Positions 23,861 through 32,056 of a DNA stretch of 37,359 nucleotides are shown piece after piece (the first letter of the stretch is position 1; every line of letters begins with the position of its first letter). The stretch covers positions 1 through 37,359 of the forward strand of contig CALXGH010000068.1 of the NCBI GenBank assembly GCA_944387845.1, given 5' to 3'. The DNA is from an uncultured Oscillospiraceae bacterium (GTDB taxonomy: Bacteria > Bacillota > Clostridia > Oscillospirales > Oscillospiraceae). The translations under genes and the position numbers were made by a program. The notes under the pieces were generated by a model that had not been told where the DNA came from, made no database searches, and was given only the letters and a program-made list of their open reading frames with translations.

Positions 23861-24718
23861 ATGGAGATACTTATAATCTCAGGAATGAGCGGCGCCGGAA
23901 AGAGCCAGGTGGCCGATATTCTGGAGGACATGAATTTTTACTGCGTTGACAATATGCCCACGGAACTGATACCTCTTTTTGTGGAGTTTTGCCTTGCAAC
24001 CAAGGGCAGGTACGAGAGAGTTGCCCTTGTGGCGGATGTGAGAAGCTCCAAGAATTTCGACAGCCTTTTCAAGTCTCTGGAGGATATGAAAAATCTGGGC
24101 TGCGATTACAAGATACTCTATCTTGAAGCCTCCGCTGAGACTATCGCAAACAGGTACAAGGAGACAAGGAGAAAGCACCCACTTGCCAAAAACGGCAAGA
24201 CATTAATTGAGGTAATAAACAGCGAAATTGAGATTTTAAAGCCTGTTAAAGACAGGGCAGACTATATTATAAACACGACAAACATGAAGCTGTCCCGGCT
24301 CCATCAGCGGCTGACGGACATTTTCAGCGGCACAAATGAGATAAACAGACTCAATGTGAACGTCATTTCTTTCGGATATAAATACGGTGTGCCAATAGAC
24401 GCGGACATTGTTTTTGACGTTAGATTTCTGGCAAACCCATACTATGTAACGGAGCTGAGGGAAAAAGACGGCAGGGACAAGGACGTGTGCGACTATATTT
24501 TCGCAGACCAGCGGGCGGAGGTATTTGTGAACAAAGCCCTTGACCTTTTGGAGTTTTTACTGCCAAACTATATGCAGGAAGGTAAAAGCTCCCTTACAAT
24601 ATGCGTGGGCTGCACCGGAGGCAAACACAGGTCCGTGGCCCTTGCAAGGCGTATTGCCAGCGAGATAGGGAAGTTAAATTACCCGGCAGAGTGCATCCAC
24701 AGAGATATCGGAAAATAA
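23861..24718 (+). CDS. rapZ: RNase adapter / nucleotide-binding protein RapZ (YvcJ)
   Basis: 285 residues from the ATG at 23861, with GAGGAGG about 6 bp upstream. The in-frame start at 23801 is rejected. Walker A GMSGAGKS lies at residues 8-15. The conserved C-terminal domain has GCTGGKHRSVALARRI near residue 250. In Gram-negatives RapZ controls GlcN6P synthase through small RNAs; in Bacillus the protein hydrolyses nucleotides and affects competence and envelope functions. Order rapZ-whiA is conserved, but the intervening yvcK gene found in Bacillus is missing here. The 226 bp upstream hold no gene or clear signal. Confidence 0.96.
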   Translation: MEILIISGMSGAGKSQVADILEDMNFYCVDNMPTELIPLFVEFCLATKGRYERVALVADVRSSKNFDSLFKSLEDMKNLGCDYKILYLEASAETIANRYKETRRKHPLAKNGKTLIEVINSEIEILKPVKDRADYIINTTNMKLSRLHQRLTDIFSGTNEINRLNVNVISFGYKYGVPIDADIVFDVRFLANPYYVTELREKDGRDKDVCDYIFADQRAEVFVNKALDLLEFLLPNYMQEGKSSLTICVGCTGGKHRSVALARRIASEIGKLNYPAECIHRDIGK

Positions 24719-24751
24719 ATTCGGGAAAATAAGTTTTAAGGAGGGATAGGC

Positions 24752-25642
24752 ATGTCCTTTTCATCGGACACGAAAAACGAGCTGTGCAAGGTGGAATGCC
24801 AGAAGTGCTGCGCCGTGGCCCAGTGCTATGGCATCGTGCTATACTGCAACACTTTTTCAAACAGCGAAGTTAAAATCGTTACTGAAAACCAGGCCTTTGC
24901 CAAAATCCTCCCGAGACTTTTCAAAAGAGCTTTCGGATTTTCCTTTGACAGCACTGCAAAAAGCAAAAGCGGGAAAGAGAGCTTTATAATTAAAAGCCCT
25001 GAGAAGATTGGAAAGATATTTTCAGTCTACGGCTATGAGAAAGAGGACGTGCTGGCCCACCACATAAATTACGGCATAATCGAGGAGGAGTGCTGCCGCC
25101 AGAGCTTTATTAGAGGCGCCTTTCTGGCCGGGGGCAGCGTAACTGACCCTGAAAAGCAGTACCACCTTGAGCTTGTAACGGCCCATTACAATGTGAGCCG
25201 GGAGACTTATTCGCTGCTCCTCGACATGGGCTTTTCACCAAAAAGCGCCTCACGGAGCGGAAACCACATAATTTATTTTAAAAGCAGCGCAGCCATTGAG
25301 GACTTCCTCACGACCATCGGGGCTCCGGTGTCGGCAATGGATATAATGTCAGCGAAAATAGAAAAGGGCATGACAAACAGCGTAAACCGCCTTGTAAACT
25401 GCGACACGGCAAACGTTGCAAAAACGGTGGACGCCGCCCAGAGCCAGATCGAGGCGATTAATATACTCAAACAGACGGGAAAATTCAAAAATCTCCCGGA
25501 AAAACTGAAATATACAGCGGAAATGAGGCTGAAAAACCCGGAGCTCAGCCTTTCGGAACTGGCGGAGGTATTTGACCCGCCGGTAACAAAATCCGGGCTT
25601 AACCACAGATTCAGAAAGATAATGGAACTTGCGGGAAAATAG
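24752..25642 (+). CDS. whiA: sporulation/cell-division regulator WhiA
   Basis: 296-residue DNA-binding protein, homologous to the Streptomyces sporulation regulator and to Bacillus YvcL. The N-terminal LAGLIDADG-homing-endonuclease-like domain contains SFIRGAFLAGGSVTDPEKQYHLE without catalytic acidic pairs. The C-terminal helix-turn-helix covers LSLSELAEVFDPPVTKSGLNHRFRKI. Length is typical. AAGGAGGG lies upstream of the ATG. The gene is 33 bp after rapZ and 12 bp before dnaE, so all three are almost certainly one transcript. Confidence 0.96.
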   Translation: MSFSSDTKNELCKVECQKCCAVAQCYGIVLYCNTFSNSEVKIVTENQAFAKILPRLFKRAFGFSFDSTAKSKSGKESFIIKSPEKIGKIFSVYGYEKEDVLAHHINYGIIEEECCRQSFIRGAFLAGGSVTDPEKQYHLELVTAHYNVSRETYSLLLDMGFSPKSASRSGNHIIYFKSSAAIEDFLTTIGAPVSAMDIMSAKIEKGMTNSVNRLVNCDTANVAKTVDAAQSQIEAINILKQTGKFKNLPEKLKYTAEMRLKNPELSLSELAEVFDPPVTKSGLNHRFRKIMELAGK

Positions 25643-25654
25643 AGAGGTAGATAT

Positions 25655-28600
25655 ATGTCATTTGTACATTTGCATGTTCACAGCGACTACAGCCTTTTGG
25701 ACGGCGCCTGCCGCATAAAGGGGCTTATTGCCCGCATAAAGGAGCTTGGTCAGAAGGCTGTTGCCATAACAGACCACGGCGTAATGTACGGGGTCATAAA
25801 TTTTTATAAAGAGGCAAAGGCCCAGGGGATAAAGCCTATTATAGGCTGCGAGGTGTATGTTGCGCCACGGTCCCGACTGGACAAGGAAAACAGGGAGGAC
25901 GCCAGAGGCTACCACCTTATTCTCCTATGCAAAAACGAGACAGGGTACAAAAACCTCTGTATGCTTGTGAGCCTTGCCAACACCGAGGGCTTTTATGTAC
26001 GGCCCAGGGTGGATATGGAGCTTTTAGAAAAATATTCCCAGGGGCTTGTGTGCCTTTCAGCATGCCTTGCCGGCGTAATTCCACAGAAGATTTTAGCCGG
26101 GGATTATGATGGTGCAAAGGCGGAAGCTCTGCGATTTCGTGATATTTACGGATCTGACTCATTTTATCTTGAAATTCAGGACCACCATATGCCTGAGCAG
26201 AAAAAGGTAAATGAGGCCCTTTTTAAAATGAGCCGTGAGACAGGCATACCCCTTGTTGCCACAAACGATGCCCACTATTTAAGGCGCAGCGATGCCCAGG
26301 TCCACGATATACTCCTATGCGTACAGACAGGAAAAACCGTCTACGATGAGGACAGAATGAGATTTGAGACAGACGAGTTTTATATAAAGTCGGAAGAGGA
26401 GATGGCAAGTCTTTTCCCGGATCATCCTGAGGCTATCGAGAATACGGAAAAGATCGCCGATATGTGTAATCTGGACTTTGAGTTCAACCACTACCATTTG
26501 CCGGAGTTTAAATTGCCGGAGGGTGTAAACTCAAAGGACTATCTTGAAGATCTCTGCCGGAAGGGACTTAACGAGAGATACGGGGAAGACCACGATGAAA
26601 GCCTTGACAGCCAGCTAAACTATGAGCTGGACATGATAAACAAAATGGGCTTTACGGACTATTTTCTCATCGTGTCCGATTTTGTCGCCTTTGCCAAAAA
26701 CAGCGGTATACCGGTAGGACCGGGCAGAGGCTCCGCCGCCGGCAGCATTGTATCATACTGCCTGAAGATAACGGACATCGACCCTGTGAAGTACAGCCTC
26801 TATTTTGAGAGGTTTTTGAACCCTGAGCGTGTCAGCATGCCGGATATCGATATGGACTTCTGCGAGCGCAGAAGGGGCGAAGTCATAGACTATGTAAAGC
26901 GTAAATACGGCGCTGACCATGTTGCCCAGATCGTTACATTCAACACCTTGAAGGCGAAAAACGCCGTCAGAAGCGTATCCAAGGCAGTGGGTCTTACCTT
27001 TGCCGAGGAAAACGAGCTGGCAAAAATGATACCAAATGTTTTGAATATAACCATCAGCCAGGCTATGAAAGCCTCAAAACAGCTTCAGGAGGCGTACAGT
27101 AGCGACGAGCGGATAAAAATGGTCATCGACACCGCCATGGCAATTGAGGATATGCCCAAGGATTCGGGAACCCACGCAGCCGGCGTTGTAATAACAAAGG
27201 ATCCGGTGGCAACTTACGTTCCCCTGACTCTTTCAAAAAAGGACGACTCTATTGCCACACAGTATGTTATGACCACCCTTGAGGAGCTTGGCCTTCTTAA
27301 AATGGATTTTTTGGGCCTGAGAAACCTCACTATTATCGACGACGCTGTAAAGCTCATTCAGAAAAGACGGCCGGACTTTGATATCCACAAAATACCCGAG
27401 GACGACGATAAGACATACGATATGCTGGCACAGGGGAAAACCGCCGGCGTATTTCAGATGGAGTCTGCAGGCATAACATCGGTGTGCGTAAACATGCATC
27501 CCCGGTCCATTGAGGACATCACCGCCATAATCGCACTTTACCGGCCGGGACCCATGGAGTCCATACCACGGTTTTTGGAGTGCAAAAATAACCCGGAAAA
27601 GATTAAATACAAGCACCCGCTTTTGGAGCCGATTTTGGATGTTACCTACGGCTGTATAGTTTACCAGGAGCAGGTAATTGAGATTTTCAGAAAGCTTGGC
27701 GGCTTCTCCCTTGGCCAGGCGGATATGATCCGCCGTGCCATGTCGAAGAAAAAGCAGGCGGAAATCGTCCGTGAAAGACGGACATTTATCCATGGCGATC
27801 CGGAGCGGGGCATTTGCGGCGCAATAAAAAACGGCGTTTCCGAGGAGATCGCCGGCAGCATTTACGACGAGATACTGGACTTTGCAAACTACGCCTTCAA
27901 CAAGTCCCACGCGGTGGCCTACGCCGTTGTGTGTTATCAGACGGCGTATCTTAAGAGCAATTACCCCAAGGAGTACATGGCGGCCCTTTTAAGCTCAGTT
28001 CTGGGCAGCCCTGAGAAGGTGGCCGAGTACACCGCCGAGTGCAAGGATATGGGTATCCCTGTCCTGCCGCCGGACATAAACGAGTCTGACGACAACTTTA
28101 CCGTCAGCGGCGAGCATTTGAGATACGGCCTTGTGGCGGTTAAAAATATCGGCCGGGGCTTTATAAAGGCCGTTATGAACGAGCGGAAAGTCGGTGGTAA
28201 ATTTACAGCATTTGACGAGTTCTGCCGGAGAATGTACGGCTCCGACCTTAACAGGCGTGCTCTTGAAAGCCTTATACAATGCGGGGGCTTTGACAGCCTT
28301 GGTTATAAGAGAAGCCAGCTTTTAAGGGTCTGCGACAGCGTTATAGACAATATCGCTGCAGACAGGAGAAAGAATATCGAAGGGCAGATGGACCTTTTCG
28401 GCGGCTTTGAAGAGGAGAGCGACAGCCAGAGAGCCCTTGTTCTGCCGGACATACCGGAGTTTTCAAAGCGGGATCTTATGGAGATGGAGAAGGAGACTAC
28501 GGGTCTGTACCTCTCCGGCCACCCCATGGACGGCTATCGGCAAAAGGCAAGGGAGCTGGGTGCAGTGCAGATCGGCGCAATACTCTCCGACTTTAAGGAC

Positions 28601-29140
28601 GAGGAGGAGAGCGGAAGGGAGTTTTACGATAACCAGAACGTAACTCTCGCCGGTATAATCTCCGCTGTCAAGACGAAAAACACCAAAAATAACTCAATTA
28701 TGGCATATATCACCCTTGATGACGGCACAGGGGACATTGAAATGCTGGCCTTCCAGCGTGCCCTTGACAGAGGCGGCCGGTATATCGCCGAAAACGCTGC
28801 GGTTTTAATTAAGGGCAAGATATCCGTAAGGGATGAGAAGGAGCCGCAGATCTTAGTCGACTTCGTAAGACCTCTTGATGGGGCCGGCCTAGACGGGGAG
28901 GAGAGCCGGGTCGATATGCAAAACCGCGCTCCTCAGCGGCTTTATGTGAAGATACCACGGCAGGACGACCCGGTAGTGGACAGAATAAAGCTTGTTTTGA
29001 AGATGTTCCCCGGTACCCAGCAGTTTATACTATATTTTGCCGACACGAAAAAGAAGCTGGGTACCCACTGCGTAATACACGAGGCTCTTATAAAAGAGAT
29101 GAAAGAACTTTTAGGCGATGAGAACGTGGCGGTAAAATAA
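25655..29140 (+). CDS. dnaE: DNA polymerase III alpha subunit, DnaE type
   Basis: 1161-residue C-family replicative polymerase. The N-terminal PHP domain begins FVHLHVHSDYSLLDG. The catalytic aspartates are visible at about residues 397 and 399 (PDIDMDF) and 551 (MDFLGLRNLT). The nucleotide-binding block GPGRGSAAGSIVSY lies between. A helix-hairpin-helix region follows, then an OB domain from about residue 995 (VTLAGIISAVKTKNTKNN) and a short C-terminal domain. There is no proofreading exonuclease insertion, which separates it from PolC. Firmicutes usually have PolC as the main enzyme and DnaE for primer extension. GAGAGGT precedes the ATG. pfkA, common downstream in relatives, is not present. 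Confidence 0.97.
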   Translation: MSFVHLHVHSDYSLLDGACRIKGLIARIKELGQKAVAITDHGVMYGVINFYKEAKAQGIKPIIGCEVYVAPRSRLDKENREDARGYHLILLCKNETGYKNLCMLVSLANTEGFYVRPRVDMELLEKYSQGLVCLSACLAGVIPQKILAGDYDGAKAEALRFRDIYGSDSFYLEIQDHHMPEQKKVNEALFKMSRETGIPLVATNDAHYLRRSDAQVHDILLCVQTGKTVYDEDRMRFETDEFYIKSEEEMASLFPDHPEAIENTEKIADMCNLDFEFNHYHLPEFKLPEGVNSKDYLEDLCRKGLNERYGEDHDESLDSQLNYELDMINKMGFTDYFLIVSDFVAFAKNSGIPVGPGRGSAAGSIVSYCLKITDIDPVKYSLYFERFLNPERVSMPDIDMDFCERRRGEVIDYVKRKYGADHVAQIVTFNTLKAKNAVRSVSKAVGLTFAEENELAKMIPNVLNITISQAMKASKQLQEAYSSDERIKMVIDTAMAIEDMPKDSGTHAAGVVITKDPVATYVPLTLSKKDDSIATQYVMTTLEELGLLKMDFLGLRNLTIIDDAVKLIQKRRPDFDIHKIPEDDDKTYDMLAQGKTAGVFQMESAGITSVCVNMHPRSIEDITAIIALYRPGPMESIPRFLECKNNPEKIKYKHPLLEPILDVTYGCIVYQEQVIEIFRKLGGFSLGQADMIRRAMSKKKQAEIVRERRTFIHGDPERGICGAIKNGVSEEIAGSIYDEILDFANYAFNKSHAVAYAVVCYQTAYLKSNYPKEYMAALLSSVLGSPEKVAEYTAECKDMGIPVLPPDINESDDNFTVSGEHLRYGLVAVKNIGRGFIKAVMNERKVGGKFTAFDEFCRRMYGSDLNRRALESLIQCGGFDSLGYKRSQLLRVCDSVIDNIAADRRKNIEGQMDLFGGFEEESDSQRALVLPDIPEFSKRDLMEMEKETTGLYLSGHPMDGYRQKARELGAVQIGAILSDFKDEEESGREFYDNQNVTLAGIISAVKTKNTKNNSIMAYITLDDGTGDIEMLAFQRALDRGGRYIAENAAVLIKGKISVRDEKEPQILVDFVRPLDGAGLDGEESRVDMQNRAPQRLYVKIPRQDDPVVDRIKLVLKMFPGTQQFILYFADTKKKLGTHCVIHEALIKEMKELLGDENVAVK

Positions 29141-29175
29141 GGTTTAAACAGCCACGGAAAACAGTGCAAAGCAGT

Positions 29176-29211
29176 AAAACCAGGAAATCTATAATGATTT
29201 CCTGGTTTTTT
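29176..29211 (+). terminator. strong terminator after dnaE
   Basis: A perfect 14-bp stem (AAAACCAGGAAATC and its complement) with a 6-nt loop is followed by T residues. It closes the rapZ-whiA-dnaE transcript. Confidence 0.93.
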
Positions 29212-29212
29212 G

Positions 29213-29330
29213 CGTCTTGGGGGCATACCTTCCTTGCACAGTGTACAGCAGAGCCCGGGTGCTTTGGGCGGGGCGAAGGTGCGGGAGCGGGGGCGTGTGC
29301 GCGGGGAGCGAAGGAGGGGAAGCGGAGAGT
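29213..29330. other. G-rich intergenic block downstream of dnaE
   Basis: The 300 bp between dnaE and the next minus-strand gene contain a block whose plus strand is very G-rich, with six runs of three or more G between about 29250 and 29320. Overlapping open frames here are artefacts of the composition. Short strings such as GGTGCGGGAGCGGGGGC echo those of the larger block at 33730-34140. Confidence 0.6.
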
Positions 29331-29356
29331 TTCAGCCCAAATACAAAACCTTTCCA

Positions 29357-29393
29357 TAAAAATACCCGGCAGAAAATTCTCTCTGCCGGGTAT
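29357..29393 (-). terminator. terminator of the pncB operon
   Basis: A perfect 12-bp stem (ATACCCGGCAGA and its complement, 8-nt loop) is followed on the minus strand by five T. It lies about 50 bp past the stop of the EIIC/PfoR-like gene. Confidence 0.9.
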
Positions 29394-29440
29394 AAATATT
29401 TAACTTATCAGGCCATTTGCTTGAAGGCCGGTCAGCTTCA

Positions 29441-30514
29441 TCAGCCAAGTTTCAGGTCGCCCTCTTTTATCCAGCCGATCTTTCTGAAAAATGCGGCGAC
29501 GATTGGAGTCAGCACCGCAGGCAGGACGATGGCGATGAGGAAAAGTCCCAGCCAGTCGAAAGCGGTAGGTGTGATTGCAACTGCGCCTTTTGATACTGCC
29601 TCAGCTGTCGGTGTCAGCCAGCCTGTCCACACGCCGATAGGTCCGCACATTCCGCAGGTACCCATACCGGAGTTTATGGCAGCGCCGTTCATCTGCAGGC
29701 CGAAAACACATGTGGCTATCGGCCCTGTTATGGCGGAGACCAAAGTAGGCGGTATCCAGATTTTCGGGTTCTTCACGATATTTGGCATCTGGAGCATTGA
29801 TGTGCCGAGGCCCTGGGATACTATGCCGCCCCAGCGGTTTTCCTTAAATGACATTACTGCAAAGCCCACCATCTGGGCGCGGCAGCCTGCCACGGCGGCG
29901 CCGCCTGCAAGGCCAGTAAGGCCCAAAACGGAGCATATTGCCGCAGAGGATATTGGCAGGGTCAGAGCGATACCAACTAAAACGGACACTGCAATACCCA
30001 TCCAGAAAGGCTGGAGCTTTGTTGCCGAGTCGATAATATCGCCAAACATGGAAGCGCCGATACCGATTGGCGGGGCGATGAGTTTTGCAAGAGCCACGCC
30101 GATTAAAATAGTTACCGCCGGTGTTACAAGAATATCAATCTTAGTCTCCTTGCTGACGGCCTTGCCGCACTCGGCGGCGATAATGGCGATTATAAGAACC
30201 GCCAGAGGTCCGCCGGCGCCGCCCTCAGCGTTTGAGGCGTAGCCTACCGCAGCAAGGGAGAACAGGACCATAGGGTCAGCCTTCAGGGCATAGCCAATTG
30301 CCACGGCCATTGCCGGACCGGAGACCGCTGTGGCGTATGAGCCGATATCCACAAGGAAGGGGATATCAAGCTGTGTGCCGAGGGTGTTTATTATTGTGCC
30401 GATGAGCAGAGAGCAGAAGAGACCCTGAGCCATGGCGCCCAGAGCGTCAATACCGTAACGCTGGGCTGAAAATACAATGTTTTTGCGCTGAAGAAAATTT
30501 TTGAAATTGGACAT
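29441..30514 (-). CDS. PTS EIIC_2/PfoR-like membrane protein, orphan, coupled to pncB
   Basis: 357 residues from the ATG at 30512-30514. An in-frame GTG three codons earlier overlaps the AAGGTGAG ribosome site. About ten hydrophobic segments alternate with Gly/Ala/Pro-rich loops (GYASNAEGGAGGP, GLTGLAGGAAVAGCRAQ, NSGMGTCGMCGPIG). This matches the EIIC_2/PfoR family, named for a Clostridium perfringens regulatory membrane protein. No EIIA or EIIB domain or gene is present, so sugar phosphotransfer in the usual way is doubtful. The RBS overlaps the pncB stop codon, and only 10 bp separate pncB's stop from this start. That strict coupling suggests transport or sensing of a niacin-pathway compound. 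Substrate unknown. Confidence 0.8.
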   Translation of the reverse strand: MSNFKNFLQRKNIVFSAQRYGIDALGAMAQGLFCSLLIGTIINTLGTQLDIPFLVDIGSYATAVSGPAMAVAIGYALKADPMVLFSLAAVGYASNAEGGAGGPLAVLIIAIIAAECGKAVSKETKIDILVTPAVTILIGVALAKLIAPPIGIGASMFGDIIDSATKLQPFWMGIAVSVLVGIALTLPISSAAICSVLGLTGLAGGAAVAGCRAQMVGFAVMSFKENRWGGIVSQGLGTSMLQMPNIVKNPKIWIPPTLVSAITGPIATCVFGLQMNGAAINSGMGTCGMCGPIGVWTGWLTPTAEAVSKGAVAITPTAFDWLGLFLIAIVLPAVLTPIVAAFFRKIGWIKEGDLKLG

Positions 30515-30524
30515 TTTGCTCACC

Positions 30525-31973
30525 TTAGTGTTTTTGCCTTAAAAGATCGTACCTTATGTTCCACAGTTTTTCCGACAGGTCCACATAGTAGGTATGTGGG
30601 TTGTCAAATCTCTTAACCTCCGCCCACAGAGTGTCAACCTGCTGGAGGCAGTATTCTCTTATCTCTTTGAGAGAAGGCTTTTCATAGACCAGCTGTCCGT
30701 CCTTAAAGATAGGTACCTGGAGCTCTTTTGCGGTGAAGTTGTATACTTCTTTCGTCTTCCATGTGGCGGCAGGGTCAAATATGGTGATATTCTTGCTGTC
30801 GTCCACAGTCTCGTCATAGACGCACAGATAGTCCGCAATGGCTTTGCCGTTATTGTTTCCGAAGAAGCGGTAGAGCTTTTTGTAATGCGGGTTTGTTATC
30901 TTCTCCACATTTTCGCTTACCTTTATTTTCGGTATGATATTGCCGTTTTCATCCTCAACGGCGGCAAGTTTGTATACGCCGCCGAATACCGGCTCGCTTT
31001 TTGATGTTATAAGTCTCTCGCCAACGCCGAAGGTGTCAATGCATGCACCCTGGAACAGAAGCTCCTGGATAATATGCTCGTCCAGTGAGTTGGACACGGT
31101 GATGGTACACTCTGTCCAGCCGGCATCATCCAGCATTTTTCTGGCGTGCTGGGAGAGATAAGCTATATCCCCGGAGTCAAGGCGAATACCGCACTTTTTA
31201 ATGCCCATTGGCTTCAGTACGTCGTTAAATGCCCTGATAGCGTCGGGAACGCCGGATTTCAAGGTGTTGTAAGTGTCAACAAGCAGTACGGCGTTGTTAG
31301 GATAAAGTTTGCAGTACTCTACAAATGCCTCATACTGGGAGTCGAACATCTGAACCCAGGAGTGGGCCATTGTGCCCCCGGCGGGAACGCCGTATATCTG
31401 GTCCGTGAGAGTGCAGGCTGTACCAACGCAGCCGCCGATGTAAGCAGCCCTTGCGCCTAAAATGGCGGCGTCAGCGCCCTGAGCACGGCGTGAGCCGAAC
31501 TCGATAACAGATCTGCCGCCTGCTGCACGGACGATACGGTTTGCCTTGGTGGCGATAAGGCTCTGGTGGTTTATTACAAGAAGAAGGTATGTCTCAATTA
31601 GCTGGGCCTGAATTGCCGGGGCCCTGACTGTAAGGATAGGCTCCCTTGGAAAAACAGGAGTTCCCTCAGGGACGGCGTAAATATCTCCGGTAAATTTAAA
31701 GTCCTTGAGATATTCAAGAAAATCATCGGAAAAAACGTTTTTCGACCGGAGAAAATCAATATCCTCCTGGGAAAAATGGAGATTTTCAATATAGTCTATT
31801 ACCTGCTCAAGACCGGCGGCAATGGCGAAGCCGCCCTTGTCCGGTACGTTTCTGAAAAACAGGTCGAAATAGACCATCCTGTCCTTGTACGGCGTTTTGA
31901 AGTAGCCGTTGCCCATTGTCAGCTCATAAAAGTCGCAGAGCATTGTCAGATTGTGTCTCATAAGGTTTTCCAT
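30525..31973 (-). CDS. pncB: nicotinate phosphoribosyltransferase
   Basis: 482 residues from the ATG at 31971-31973, with GAGGGG about 8 bp upstream. The enzyme joins nicotinate and PRPP, with ATP hydrolysis, to nicotinate mononucleotide in the Preiss-Handler NAD salvage pathway. Family blocks are clear: CDFYELTMGNGYF at the N-terminus, GTPVFPREPILTV, EFGSRRAQG, GGTMAHSWVQMF with the catalytic His, GIRLDSGDIAYLS for PRPP binding, and FGVGERLITS. The long clostridial/Gram-positive form is indicated. It has its own promoter, which overlaps the end of the upstream FAD gene, and a palindrome in its leader. The downstream gene for an EIIC-like membrane protein is coupled to it. Confidence 0.95.
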   Translation of the reverse strand: MENLMRHNLTMLCDFYELTMGNGYFKTPYKDRMVYFDLFFRNVPDKGGFAIAAGLEQVIDYIENLHFSQEDIDFLRSKNVFSDDFLEYLKDFKFTGDIYAVPEGTPVFPREPILTVRAPAIQAQLIETYLLLVINHQSLIATKANRIVRAAGGRSVIEFGSRRAQGADAAILGARAAYIGGCVGTACTLTDQIYGVPAGGTMAHSWVQMFDSQYEAFVEYCKLYPNNAVLLVDTYNTLKSGVPDAIRAFNDVLKPMGIKKCGIRLDSGDIAYLSQHARKMLDDAGWTECTITVSNSLDEHIIQELLFQGACIDTFGVGERLITSKSEPVFGGVYKLAAVEDENGNIIPKIKVSENVEKITNPHYKKLYRFFGNNNGKAIADYLCVYDETVDDSKNITIFDPAATWKTKEVYNFTAKELQVPIFKDGQLVYEKPSLKEIREYCLQQVDTLWAEVKRFDNPHTYYVDLSEKLWNIRYDLLRQKH

Positions 31974-31990
31974 TTCAAGTCCCCTCAATC

Positions 31991-32002
31991 CTAAAGCTTT
32001 AG
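31991..32002. promoter_or_regulatory. 12-bp palindrome in the pncB leader, candidate operator
   Basis: CTAAAGCTTTAG is a perfect palindrome starting about 27 bp downstream of the pncB -10 element. The central ten bases match those of the rluA leader palindrome at the same relative place. Confidence 0.4.
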
Positions 32003-32027
32003 AGCATTAGAGTATAAAATTAAATTT

Positions 32028-32056
32028 ATTATATTCTCCTGTGCATATTAAATCAA
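32028..32056 (-). promoter_or_regulatory. promoter of the pncB operon
   Basis: On the minus strand TTGATT (32056-32051), a 17-nt spacer and a perfect TATAAT (32033-32028). The -35 overlaps the stop codon of the FAD dehydrogenase gene (32053-32055), and no terminator separates the two genes. Confidence 0.85.
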
